This document shows positions 45,507 to 53,395 of a DNA stretch of 64,000 bases, one piece after another (positions within the stretch are counted from its first letter, which is position 1; every line of letters begins with the position of its first letter). The notes beneath the pieces were generated by a model that searched no databases, was not told where the DNA came from, and worked only from the letters and a program-made list of their open reading frames with translations. Source of the stretch: Butyricimonas faecalis. Its GTDB lineage: Bacteria; Bacteroidota; Bacteroidia; Bacteroidales; Marinifilaceae. The stretch covers positions 558,001 through 622,000 of the forward strand of contig NZ_CP032819.1 of the NCBI RefSeq assembly GCF_003991565.1. The letters run 5' to 3'. The translations under genes and the position numbers were made by a program.

Positions 45507-46853
45507 ATGCACAACACGAGAGATAGTTTTGGTTCTAAATTCGGGGCAATAGCTGCGCTGGCAGGTTCTGCAGTCGGCTTGGGAAATATTTGGAAATTCC
45601 CCTACGAGGCGGGGTGTAACGGCGGAGGTGCATTTCTTCTGGTGTACATATTTTTCACAGTAGCCATAGGATTACCGGTAATGCTTTCGGAATTTGCCTT
45701 AGGACGCTATTCCGGAAGAAATGCTTTCGGAACCTTCGATCGTTTGGAACCTAAAACAGCCTGGCGTTATTTTGGGGTACTGGTTCTTCTTGCGGCCACG
45801 ATGATTCTCTCTTTTTACGGGACAGTTGCCGGTTGGACGTTGGAATATGTCTTTAAATCTTTCACTTTCTCCTTTCATGCCGGTACCGACGTTGACTTGA
45901 ATACCATGTATTCAGACTTTATCACGAATTCCTATAAACCCGTGTTTTGGCAAATCGTGTTCATGACTCTTACCGGGTTTATCGTGCTGGCAGGAGTAAA
46001 AAAAGGTATCGAACGATACACCAAACTCATGATGCCCCTCCTTTTCGTGCTTATCGTGATACTCGGAATCCGGGCATGTACGCTGGACGGGGCCATGGAA
46101 GGGATAAAATTTCTTTTCTTACCCAAGTTTTCAGAACTTACTTCGCGGGGGGTACTTTCTGCTCTGGGACAAGCCTTTTTCTCCTTGTCAATCGGCATGG
46201 GTGTTCTCTTGACTTATGCCTCTTACATCAAAAAGGGTGAAAACCTGACTTCTATATCTTTGCAAGTGATTTGTGCGGACACGTTGATCGCCGTGTTGGC
46301 AGGAGTTGCCATATTTCCTGCCGTGTTCGCTTTCAACATCGCACCGGATTCCGGACCGGGCCTCGTGTTTCTCACACTACCGCAGGTATTTCAAAGTATG
46401 GCTTTCGGACAACTATGGGCAATTCTTTTCTTTCTCCTGCTAACCATGGCCGCCCTCACCTCCTCTATTTCCCTTTTGGAGGTAATTGTTGCCTTTTTCG
46501 TGGAAGAAAAGCACGTAAGTCGCTGTAAAGCAACCATCATATCCACGACAGTAGTCATAATCTTCGGGATTTTATGTACCCTTTCTTTTGGACCGTTAAA
46601 AGAAGTCCATATCGGCAATTTGTCGATTTTCGGAATATTTGATTACATTAGTTCCAACATACTGTTACCCGTGGGTGGAATTCTGATTTCCATTTACGTG
46701 GGATGGAGATTCGACCGCCGTTTACTGGAAGCGGAATTAACCAATAATGGAGAATTGAAACTATGGTTACTGAAACCGTTGATATTCGTCCTAAAATATG
46801 TTGCACCCCTGTTTATTCTCGTGATACTATTACACTCGCTAGGACTATTTTAA
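45507..46853 (+). CDS. Sodium-dependent transporter of the neurotransmitter:sodium symporter (SNF) family
   Basis: A 448-residue inner-membrane protein with about eleven or twelve helices. The signature GSAVGLGNIWKFPYEAGCNGGGAFLLVY at residues 15-42 holds the conserved sodium and substrate-site segments of the LeuT/NSS fold. Later LGQAFFSLSIGMGVLLTYASYIKKGENL (helix 6 region) and LLTMAALTSSISLLEVIVAFF (helix 8 region) also fit. Bacterial members move amino acids with sodium; which one is unknown. It is single, convergent with thiE. Confidence 0.94.
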   Translation: MHNTRDSFGSKFGAIAALAGSAVGLGNIWKFPYEAGCNGGGAFLLVYIFFTVAIGLPVMLSEFALGRYSGRNAFGTFDRLEPKTAWRYFGVLVLLAATMILSFYGTVAGWTLEYVFKSFTFSFHAGTDVDLNTMYSDFITNSYKPVFWQIVFMTLTGFIVLAGVKKGIERYTKLMMPLLFVLIVILGIRACTLDGAMEGIKFLFLPKFSELTSRGVLSALGQAFFSLSIGMGVLLTYASYIKKGENLTSISLQVICADTLIAVLAGVAIFPAVFAFNIAPDSGPGLVFLTLPQVFQSMAFGQLWAILFFLLLTMAALTSSISLLEVIVAFFVEEKHVSRCKATIISTTVVIIFGILCTLSFGPLKEVHIGNLSIFGIFDYISSNILLPVGGILISIYVGWRFDRRLLEAELTNNGELKLWLLKPLIFVLKYVAPLFILVILLHSLGLF

Positions 46854-46908
46854 TCATCCTTTTCGATACCCCTCATACAAAACCATGAGTAAGCTATCGT
46901 GAAATAAA

Positions 46909-47526
46909 CTAGTGCAACTTATTACTTTTTTCCAGTAATTCCCATGCTGCACGTTCCGGATCATCGGCAGAGATAATCGCCGAAACTACCGCCACGCTGT
47001 CCGCTCCGGCTTGAAATATCGACGCCACGTTATCGGGATGAATTCCTCCGATGGCAACTAACGGATGGCGTGAAACGGACTTAATCCAGCGCAAACCGTC
47101 TAATCCCCATTCCACGATGGTATTTGTTTTCGTCGCAGTTGAAAACACCGGGCTTGCTGCCACATAATCCAAATCATAGTCATTAGCCTCCAGCACTTGT
47201 TCCGGAGACTCCACGGATAAGCCGATGATCTTCCCTTCCGGTAGTAACCGTTTCACCATTTCATAGGGCATATCGCTTTGTCCCACGTGTACTCCATCAG
47301 CATCAGACGCCAACGCAACGTCCACACGGTCATTAATAATCAAAGGAACCCCGTAAGGAGCCAACACTTCTTTTAACCGGATTGCCCGTTCAACAAATTC
47401 TCGGGTTGACGACTCTTTCTCCCGTAATTGCACCATGCCAACCCCGCCTTTTACGGCAGCCTCGACCGTACGGTACAAATCCTTCCCGAACAATAACCTT
47501 TCATCCGTAACTAAATAGATTCGCAT
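46909..47526 (-). CDS. thiE: Thiamine-phosphate synthase
   Basis: ThiE joins HMP-pyrophosphate with hydroxyethylthiazole phosphate to give thiamine phosphate. It is a 205-residue TIM barrel. Motifs: GVGMVQLREKESSTREF near 28-44, PLIINDRVDVALASDADGVHVGQSDMP near 62-88, YVAASPVFSTATKTNT near 120-135, and PLVAIGGIHPDNV near 157-169. It lies seven bases after thiM on the same strand, so the two form a salvage operon. No TPP riboswitch is visible upstream of thiM. Confidence 0.96.
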   Translation of the reverse strand: MRIYLVTDERLLFGKDLYRTVEAAVKGGVGMVQLREKESSTREFVERAIRLKEVLAPYGVPLIINDRVDVALASDADGVHVGQSDMPYEMVKRLLPEGKIIGLSVESPEQVLEANDYDLDYVAASPVFSTATKTNTIVEWGLDGLRWIKSVSRHPLVAIGGIHPDNVASIFQAGADSVAVVSAIISADDPERAAWELLEKSNKLH

Positions 47527-47533
47527 AGTCCTC

Positions 47534-48328
47534 TTATTCTGAAACTCGTATCATTCCCATGAATTGTTCTTGACTCAAGTTATACATCACATCATATAGA
47601 TGAAGTTGTAATGTTCCAGGGCCTTGAGACATTCCCACGGCGATCTCACCACATACCCCCATGAAAGCGGTAGCACTAACGGCAGCCATAAAAGGATTTT
47701 TTACAACCGCAGCAAACGCACCTAAAATAGCCGAAGCCGTACACCCCAAACCGGTCACTTTTTCCATCATCGGTGAACCGTTATACAGGTATACTACCCG
47801 TTCATTTTCTACTACTAAATCCGTCTCCCCGCTAACACAAACAATACACCCGACACGCTGGCTTAACGCTTTGGCTGCATCAAGGCTATTTAAAGAAGAT
47901 TCAGAACTATCCACACCCTTGGATTGTGTTGATAATCCTGCCATAGTCATAATCTCAGAAGCATTTCCCCGTATAAAAGTCGGGGTTCCGGCTGCCAGTA
48001 TATCTCGCAACGTTTGATCGCGAAAACTTGTAGCTCCGGCTCCAACGGGATCAAGTATCACGGGATGTCCCACTTCGTTTGCCCGTCGGATAGCCGCTTT
48101 CATGGATTCCACGGTAAAACGATCCAACGTACCAATGTTTATTACCGTGGCACGACATAAAGCTACCATCTCATCAATTTCTTCCAAGGCGTGTGCCATA
48201 ATCGGTGATGCCCCCGCGGCGAGCAATGCATTTGCCGTGTTATTCATCACAACGGCATTCGTTATGTTATGCACCAGCGGAGATTCTGCCTTCACCCGCT
48301 GGATATTTTCCCAAATTTGATTCAACAT
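47534..48328 (-). CDS. thiM: Hydroxyethylthiazole kinase
   Basis: ThiM phosphorylates 4-methyl-5-hydroxyethylthiazole for thiamine salvage. It has 264 residues of the ribokinase-like fold. Motifs: SPLVHNITNAVVMNNTANALLAAGASPIMAHALEEI at 16-51, VILDPVGAGATSFR near 93-106, TFIRGNASEIMTMAG near 115-129, and VTGLGCTASAILGAFAAV near 192-209 with the anion-hole/catalytic Cys. It precedes thiE. The 106-base upstream region holds only AT-rich repeated words. Confidence 0.96.
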   Translation of the reverse strand: MLNQIWENIQRVKAESPLVHNITNAVVMNNTANALLAAGASPIMAHALEEIDEMVALCRATVINIGTLDRFTVESMKAAIRRANEVGHPVILDPVGAGATSFRDQTLRDILAAGTPTFIRGNASEIMTMAGLSTQSKGVDSSESSLNSLDAAKALSQRVGCIVCVSGETDLVVENERVVYLYNGSPMMEKVTGLGCTASAILGAFAAVVKNPFMAAVSATAFMGVCGEIAVGMSQGPGTLQLHLYDVMYNLSQEQFMGMIRVSE

Positions 48329-48434
48329 GATAATTGAAAATGAGAGTTTAAAGTTTAGAGTTAAATCAAGTGCGTTGATGAGTGCAACTGGAACTTAAAA
48401 TCTAAAATTTAAAATTATTAAATTTAAAATTAAT

Positions 48435-49619
48435 TTATTCTTCTTCTTCCAGATAAATCGTATAACGATCCCAGAAATTGTGATCGGTGGGTACTTCCTC
48501 GTAGTACACTCTTCCGGCAATCGGGGTGGTCTTGTTCACACTGACCTTGGTGGTCTGGTACTGCATCTCTCCCTTAATCCGGTCTGCTCCATCCTTGTAA
48601 GTGTAAACGATACTTACGCCACTGAGAAAATAGTATGAACTGACACGTTTATAGTTTGTTGTGATTGTGGCCATCACCTCGTGACGGGGACTATCTCCGG
48701 CAAGCAGTAAATTACGTCCCAAGAGGTTAAACGCAGAAGAAGTTACACGCATCACGTTCTTAATGATCGCGAAACTCTTTAATTCTACGTATAATTCCCC
48801 GCTGAATTTCGTTACATTTGCCGTACCGGAATTTGACAAGGAAGGTTTCAAGCATTCATAAGTAACAATCTGCACGGAATCGCCTTCATACATAAATTTT
48901 CCTTTACTTCTCAACTTGAAGTCACGGAAGTTTTGCAAATCCAGGATATTACGGGTATTACGAACAATGTCTGCCGTAATTATGTCATCAAAATAGATCA
49001 AGCCGTCAACTGCAGAACCACTTTCTCCACTCCGGCGAACTTGCGAAAAATTGTAATTCAAAGCTTTAAATGTTTGCTCTACATTTGAACGCTTATACCC
49101 TTCATTATCATAAATATTCACAATCGCTTCCTTAAATTTCTTCTCCCCGTCGTTTACCTCGACACCATATTCGAAATATCCCTCGTAATTATAGGGACGG
49201 GGAATATAATTCCTCCCGATATTCTTCACCACGTTCTCCAACAGTTTCTTCAACACTAATGATTCGGCCGTCACATCCACCTCTCCGATCCCGTAAGTAA
49301 CCGGTTTCAAAAGAATTTGTATCTCCCCTTTATCTCTTGCCTCGTACACCTTCATCTCTGTCGACGCGTATCCCACAGCGGAGACTCTCATCATGTGAAC
49401 CGCCAATTTCTCCGAAACAACCAGTTCAAACAAACCATCCATATCCGAAGCCGCCCCTGCCGCAGTTCCAATAATTCCAATATTCGCAAAAGCAATAGGT
49501 TGTCGCGTTGTTTCGTCCAGTACAACACCTTTTACTCGAATTCTTCCGTCATTTTGCGCTTGTATGGTCGAAAATACACCCAAAAACAAAATAATTAATG
49601 ATAGTATTTTTTTGTTCAT
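48435..49619 (-). CDS. Exported protein with carboxypeptidase-like regulatory domain and DUF-like C-terminal part
   Basis: A 394-residue protein with signal peptide MNKKILSLIILFLGVFSTIQAQ when started at 49619 (a start at 49637 adds six residues). Residues about 28-110 form a carboxypeptidase-like regulatory domain (VKGVVLDETTRQPIAFANIGI...GAASDMDGLFELVV...MRVSAVGYASTEMKV). The remainder is beta-rich and resembles DUF5686-type outer-surface proteins in style (VLKKLLENVVKNIGRNYIPRPYNYEGYFEYGVEVN). It has no TonB barrel. The function is unknown. The gene is single. Confidence 0.8.
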   Translation of the reverse strand: MNKKILSLIILFLGVFSTIQAQNDGRIRVKGVVLDETTRQPIAFANIGIIGTAAGAASDMDGLFELVVSEKLAVHMMRVSAVGYASTEMKVYEARDKGEIQILLKPVTYGIGEVDVTAESLVLKKLLENVVKNIGRNYIPRPYNYEGYFEYGVEVNDGEKKFKEAIVNIYDNEGYKRSNVEQTFKALNYNFSQVRRSGESGSAVDGLIYFDDIITADIVRNTRNILDLQNFRDFKLRSKGKFMYEGDSVQIVTYECLKPSLSNSGTANVTKFSGELYVELKSFAIIKNVMRVTSSAFNLLGRNLLLAGDSPRHEVMATITTNYKRVSSYYFLSGVSIVYTYKDGADRIKGEMQYQTTKVSVNKTTPIAGRVYYEEVPTDHNFWDRYTIYLEEEE

Positions 49620-49667
49620 AGCATTTCTATTATTCAAAATTAATTTTCCTATGCAAAGATATAAAAA

Positions 49668-49760
49668 AGTTGCAGGTTACAAGTTTACCCGTCGCAAGTT
49701 ATTAAAAACAACTCCTCTCGATTAAATGTATTCAAGCTGTAACTTGCCAACCTATAACCA
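49668..49760. repeat. GTTACAAGTT-type words in the gap before fic
   Basis: CAGGTTACAAGTTT (49673-49686) and the opposed CTGTAACTTGCCAACCTATAAC (about 49737-49758) form a loose inverted pair like that at 45331-45496. No gene is seen here. Confidence 0.5.
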
Positions 49761-49769
49761 CGGAATAAT

Positions 49770-50663
49770 TTACTCCGTGTATTTGATTCTAAACCTAGTT
49801 AAGATCTCTTTATAATTATCTTGTGCCGTAAGACAAGTATCAAGCAAATAATTCCTGACTCGATTCCATTCCTGTAACCCGCGATAATAAAACATTTTCA
49901 ACTCATCCGTGATAATAAATGGGACAAAACCATTCGCCAGGCACTCTTTGAAGATGATTAATCGCCCCACACGTCCATTACCATCTTGAAACGGATGAAT
50001 GGATTCGAATCTTTGATGTAAGTCAATAATATCCTCAAAGGTCTTTGACTTTTTCATATTGTATTCAGTCAATAACTTTTTTATTTCCCGATGTACGAAC
50101 TCCGGAGGAGTTGTCAAAATACCACCAACTTCATTTGGCAAACGCTTGTAACTACCAACAGCAAACCAATCTTTACGATGATCAGAAGTTCCAGATTTCA
50201 AGATATAATGCAACTCTTTAATAAGCTCTTCTGTGAGCCGCTCTTCCGCTCGGTCAATAATCAGATCAATGCAGCGAAAATGGTTAGTTGTCTCGATAAT
50301 ATCATCCACGTTCACACTTTCATCTGTTATCCCGATCGTGTTCGTTTCAAAAATATAACGCGTTTGGTCATGAGTTAAACGACTTCCTTCGATATGATTG
50401 GAATTATACGTGAGATCTATTTGCGTACGGTGATAAATTCCCCCTTTTAACTTCATTTCTTTTTGTTCACGTAACACTGCAAGCAATGGCATAACCTTTA
50501 TTTTGGAACGCTTATGCGTGGGCAATCCCGCATCTTCAGGTATATTCCAAGTTTTACCCGTTAAAAATGCTCCCTCGATCTTCCCATTCGCACAATAGTT
50601 GCGCACAGTACGTTCCGAAATATCATATTTTCTGGCAAATTCATTCACTGAAATGTATTTCAT
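49770..50663 (-). CDS. Fic-family protein with N-terminal HTH (excisionase-like) domain
   Basis: A 297-residue protein. Residues 1-50 read as a DNA-binding MerR/excisionase-like HTH (ISVNEFARKYDISERTVRNYCANGKIEGAFLTGKTWNIPED). The Fic core has the motif HPFQDGNGRVGR at 223-234, all active-site residues present, so AMP transfer or a related nucleotide transfer is likely. An inhibitory-helix motif SNHIEG lies at 88-93 (S88, E92, G93), matching (S/T)xxxE(G/N) placed N-terminal to the core. Its own promoter region holds a perfect palindrome over the -33 box, which suggests self-control. No separate antitoxin gene is next to it. The target is unknown. Confidence 0.92.
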   Translation of the reverse strand: MKYISVNEFARKYDISERTVRNYCANGKIEGAFLTGKTWNIPEDAGLPTHKRSKIKVMPLLAVLREQKEMKLKGGIYHRTQIDLTYNSNHIEGSRLTHDQTRYIFETNTIGITDESVNVDDIIETTNHFRCIDLIIDRAEERLTEELIKELHYILKSGTSDHRKDWFAVGSYKRLPNEVGGILTTPPEFVHREIKKLLTEYNMKKSKTFEDIIDLHQRFESIHPFQDGNGRVGRLIIFKECLANGFVPFIITDELKMFYYRGLQEWNRVRNYLLDTCLTAQDNYKEILTRFRIKYTE

Positions 50664-50673
50664 ACTGTGGATT

Positions 50674-50735
50674 TATCGGCAAGTTTTACATTTAGATTTT
50701 AAACAAAGGTAGCCATTTTTGCCGATATCGGCAAG
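50674..50735 (-). promoter_or_regulatory. Promoter and operator of the HTH-Fic gene
   Basis: On the minus strand TTG (50734-50732), 20 bases, then TACCTTTG (50711-50704) fit the Bacteroidetes -33/-7 promoter. TTGCCGATATCGGCAA (50719-50734), a perfect 16-base palindrome, covers the -33 box. Its 10-base half CTTGCCGATA recurs at 50683-50674, ten bases before the ATG. The arrangement suggests an operator for the HTH domain of the encoded protein. Confidence 0.7.
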
Positions 50736-50785
50736 AAAATAGTTTATGTTTTATACAAAATAAATAGACATATAAAAATTGAAAC

Positions 50786-50818
50786 CACAGAGTAATAAGC
50801 GATGCTTATTACTCTGTG
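50786..50818. repeat. Perfect 15-bp hairpin between the divergent fic and coiled-coil genes
   Basis: CACAGAGTAATAAGC (50786-50800), loop GAT, and GCTTATTACTCTGTG (50804-50818). The plus-strand sequence after it (TATTTGATTTCC) also follows a weaker copy at the fic stop codon (about 49761-49785). On the minus strand the right arm reads as codons for IKYTE then stop, as at the fic C-terminus. Confidence 0.7.
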
Positions 50819-50820
50819 TA

Positions 50821-50851
50821 TTTGATTTCCACAAATTTTTTACTACTTTTG
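50821..50851 (+). promoter_or_regulatory. Promoter of the coiled-coil lipoprotein gene
   Basis: TTTG (50821-50824), 19 bases, then TACTTTTG (50844-50851) match the -33/-7 consensus exactly. It lies 40 bases before the ATG at 50892. Confidence 0.65.
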
Positions 50852-50891
50852 TCACACAACAATAGAAAAGTTCCATTAAAACATTTCAAAT

Positions 50892-51542
50892 ATGAGAAAA
50901 GGAGTAATTTATATATCAGGCATCTTAATATTCACTTTCCTCTTTTCTTCTTGTGTTTCTAAAAAGAAATACGAGGAATTAGCCAGAGCAAAAAGAAGTA
51001 TTGACCGGGAAGTTGAAACTTTGGTGAATGACAAAAAATCATTAGAATCCGAAATACAGAAACTTAAAGATGATTTCAATGCTGTTCGCTACCAGTTGAC
51101 GGTTAACAATGCCGCCAAGGACAAACAAATTGATGATCTATACACCCAGCTACGTGCTTTACAAAACAAGGAATCAGCCTTGAAATCAGAATTAAAAGAC
51201 GTGGCAGAACAGGTGAAATCCAAAGTACAAAGTAGTGAAGGACAACTAGCCGAATTACAACTTCAACTTAAAAGGACAACCGAGGAACGGGATCAAATTC
51301 GGAAACAGTTGACCGACTATAAAACCAACGCCGATTGGGACAACCGCAAATTGAGCAATGAGGTGGAACATATTAAAACAAATCTCAAATTCAAAGACAG
51401 CGAGATTGCCCGTTTGGAAAAAGAGATTGCCGGGGTAAAGAAACAGTTAGCAGATACCAAAATCCAGTTAACCAAGAAAAAACAAGAGGTTGAAAAACTA
51501 ACAAACCAAGTAAATCTTCTGAAAAAAGAACTTAGCAGGTAA
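50892..51542 (+). CDS. Coiled-coil lipoprotein
   Basis: A 216-residue protein with a lipoprotein signal (YISGILIFTFLFSSCVSKKKYEEL, lipobox FSSC). Nearly all the rest is a continuous coiled coil rich in Lys, Glu and Gln (EVETLVNDKKSLESEIQKLKDD...QLQLKRTTEERDQIRKQLTDY...EIAGVKKQLADTKIQLTKKKQEVEKLTNQVNLLKKEL). It has the style of an envelope spacer or tether but no OmpA peptidoglycan-binding domain is seen. It begins a unit with the membrane-anchored gene at 51549, six bases on. The function is unknown. Confidence 0.85.
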   Translation: MRKGVIYISGILIFTFLFSSCVSKKKYEELARAKRSIDREVETLVNDKKSLESEIQKLKDDFNAVRYQLTVNNAAKDKQIDDLYTQLRALQNKESALKSELKDVAEQVKSKVQSSEGQLAELQLQLKRTTEERDQIRKQLTDYKTNADWDNRKLSNEVEHIKTNLKFKDSEIARLEKEIAGVKKQLADTKIQLTKKKQEVEKLTNQVNLLKKELSR

Positions 51543-51548
51543 TCCAAA

Positions 51549-51911
51549 ATGATCTATATCGTTATCAGTATAATAGGGCTGCTAGTAATAGTTGCCCTTT
51601 TTACATACTCTTCAAAATCAAAAACGAAAGTTGAAGAGCCTCCTGTTGTGGCTCCTCCGGTCGACTGTTGTGGGGCCCATGCCATCTGTGAGAAAGGACT
51701 GAAAAAAATAGATGAAAAGATCGAGTATTTCGATGATGAAGAACTCGATCAATACAAAGGTATTCCCTCCGACAGTTTCGATGATCAACAAATCGATCAG
51801 TTCCGGGAAATCCTTTACACGATCCGTCCCGAAGAGTTGTCTGACTGGTTTATCAGTTTGGAAAAACGAGGGATCGAACTGCCGGATGTTCTCAAACAGG
51901 AACTCAATTAG
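51549..51911 (+). CDS. Hypothetical N-terminally anchored membrane protein
   Basis: A 120-residue protein with one hydrophobic segment at about 2-20 (IYIVISIIGLLVIVALFTY), a Pro-rich linker with a Cys pair (VVAPPVDCCGAHAICEKG) and an acidic helical C-terminus (KKIDEKIEYFDDEELDQYKGIPSDSFDDQQIDQFREILYTIRPEELSDWFISLEKRGIELPDVLKQELN). I do not recognise a characterised family. It is probably cotranscribed with the coiled-coil lipoprotein and is convergent, with seven bases between, with the DUF2851 gene. The Cys residues could bind metal or form a disulphide. Confidence 0.78.
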   Translation: MIYIVISIIGLLVIVALFTYSSKSKTKVEEPPVVAPPVDCCGAHAICEKGLKKIDEKIEYFDDEELDQYKGIPSDSFDDQQIDQFREILYTIRPEELSDWFISLEKRGIELPDVLKQELN

Positions 51912-51918
51912 AGGCAAA

Positions 51919-53208
51919 TCAATCTCTCCCTACCCGACGGAATATTTCCGCTCCTATTTTACAATGTAAACAACGATGCGTATCGCAATATTCCCGTTTC
52001 ACCTGTAACAAGGCTTGGGATTGCAAGGCAGAATTCACTTTTACCCCGTAACGAGTCCATGCCTCTGAAACATGATTACGTTCCGCCTTCAACTCTTCCA
52101 GCCATTGTAACGCTTTATCACAATACCGTTCTTCCCCCCGTTCTTTCCCGTAAACAAACAGGAATGGAATCAAGGCATTAATGATAATCACATTTTTCAT
52201 GCTATCCCCCAGTTTCTTCACCTGTTTCATGGAAACTATGCCCGGTTTATAATGAGTATCCCAATAAGAAGAAGCAGTTACATCCAATAATCCGTAAATT
52301 TCCGATATATTTGAAGCATCCAGTACGCTGGAAAGCAAGAAATTGAAACGCATCATCAAAGAAGCCAGCAAGGCCAGGCGAACCGTGGGAAAAGCGGTCG
52401 GACGAATCCGCATGAATTTCCATTGAGAAGCATTCATGGCTTTCAATTGAAATTTGGCAGCCTGGTACTCGTATTCCTCCCGTAAACCAAGGGCATACTC
52501 GTCCGTTTCCGGTACGTCAGCCAACAATCCGGCATATCCTAAAAGCAAAGCTTCTACCCGGAAAAGTGATTCACTGCTACGAATCACTTTCTTGTAAGAT
52601 AAGTTTTGGGCTAATTGGGCGAAAACATCGGCATTTACGTTCCCCGACCAATAACGTACCAACATCCGGTAGAAACATTCCTCCCAATCATTTTTAGTCT
52701 CCAGTAACATCACTTGAATATCTTTACATTTACGTTCCAAACGTTCTACCGCATACCCTGTGAATAACATTTCCATGCGGGTTGAATCGATCTGTTTCAA
52801 GTGTCGATGGCAACGGGGTTCAACGGGTACTCCCTGCATGAAAACATACTCATCCCACAACCGATTGTCATAGAGCAAGGTGATCGCATCAATTTCTCGA
52901 CCGCAAGAATCGTACACTTCCACGTCGGCTTCACCTACCACGGAGAGAATAACATTATTATAAGCCGAATTCTTTTCGTGAGCATGGCGAAACCAATCAC
53001 TTCCTTTCTGATGAATCTCCACGTTCCCCACTTGCACGACATCATCAATGCGCACTTTAGCATTAAAGAAATCCGGTCCGGCATCTCGATTCTGAAAACC
53101 GACATTCAAAACTTCCACTTTTTTCCCCTTGGTTGAAACACATACCGTACTCGTGAAAAGCGAATTCGCCCATACATACTGCAAAAACTCTTCTGTCATA
53201 AAATTCAC
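51919..53208 (-). CDS. DUF2851 family protein
   Basis: A 429-residue cytoplasmic protein of the DUF2851 family, unknown function, found in Bacteroidetes. Visible features: FLQYVWANSLFTSTVCVSTKGKKVEVLNVGFQNRDAGPDFFNAKVRIDDVVQVGNVEIHQKGSDWFRHAHEKNSAYNNVILSVVGEADVEV near the start, a long helical middle (FYRMLVRYWSGNVNADVFAQLAQNLSYKKVI), and a C-terminal Cys cluster (YCDTHRCLHCKIGAEIFRR) that may bind metal. The Met at residue 4 (53199) may be the true start. It is convergent with the 120-residue gene. Confidence 0.85.
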   Translation of the reverse strand: MNFMTEEFLQYVWANSLFTSTVCVSTKGKKVEVLNVGFQNRDAGPDFFNAKVRIDDVVQVGNVEIHQKGSDWFRHAHEKNSAYNNVILSVVGEADVEVYDSCGREIDAITLLYDNRLWDEYVFMQGVPVEPRCHRHLKQIDSTRMEMLFTGYAVERLERKCKDIQVMLLETKNDWEECFYRMLVRYWSGNVNADVFAQLAQNLSYKKVIRSSESLFRVEALLLGYAGLLADVPETDEYALGLREEYEYQAAKFQLKAMNASQWKFMRIRPTAFPTVRLALLASLMMRFNFLLSSVLDASNISEIYGLLDVTASSYWDTHYKPGIVSMKQVKKLGDSMKNVIIINALIPFLFVYGKERGEERYCDKALQWLEELKAERNHVSEAWTRYGVKVNSALQSQALLQVKREYCDTHRCLHCKIGAEIFRRVGRD

Positions 53209-53337
53209 TTGTTAATTGATCAGAGCATTTTAGACTTTAAAAACGCCGTTTACAATATTACGCTCTTTTTCACGAAAAAGCAAGTGCTAAATTTTTTTAA
53301 ATTCTAATCCTTTCTCTTTTCTATCATGTTTTATCTT

Positions 53338-53345
53338 TATATTTG
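53338..53345 (+). promoter_or_regulatory. Possible -7 box of the gene at 53396
   Basis: TATATTTG matches TAnnTTTG and lies 50 bases before the chosen ATG. No clear -33 element is present. Confidence 0.4.
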
Positions 53346-53395
53346 TTGAAAAGAATAACCAAACTTTGATTGTAACAATAAAACTGGAAACGAAT

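Noticed and set aside
48329-48434. TPP riboswitch upstream of thiM-thiE
   Set aside because: The expected CUGAGA/thi-box pattern is absent on the minus strand. The region holds only AT-rich repeated words.
49770-50663. Two-gene Fic toxin-antitoxin (FicTA)
   Set aside because: The inhibitory SxxxEG motif is inside the same protein and no small antitoxin gene is adjacent, so this is a self-inhibited single-gene Fic.
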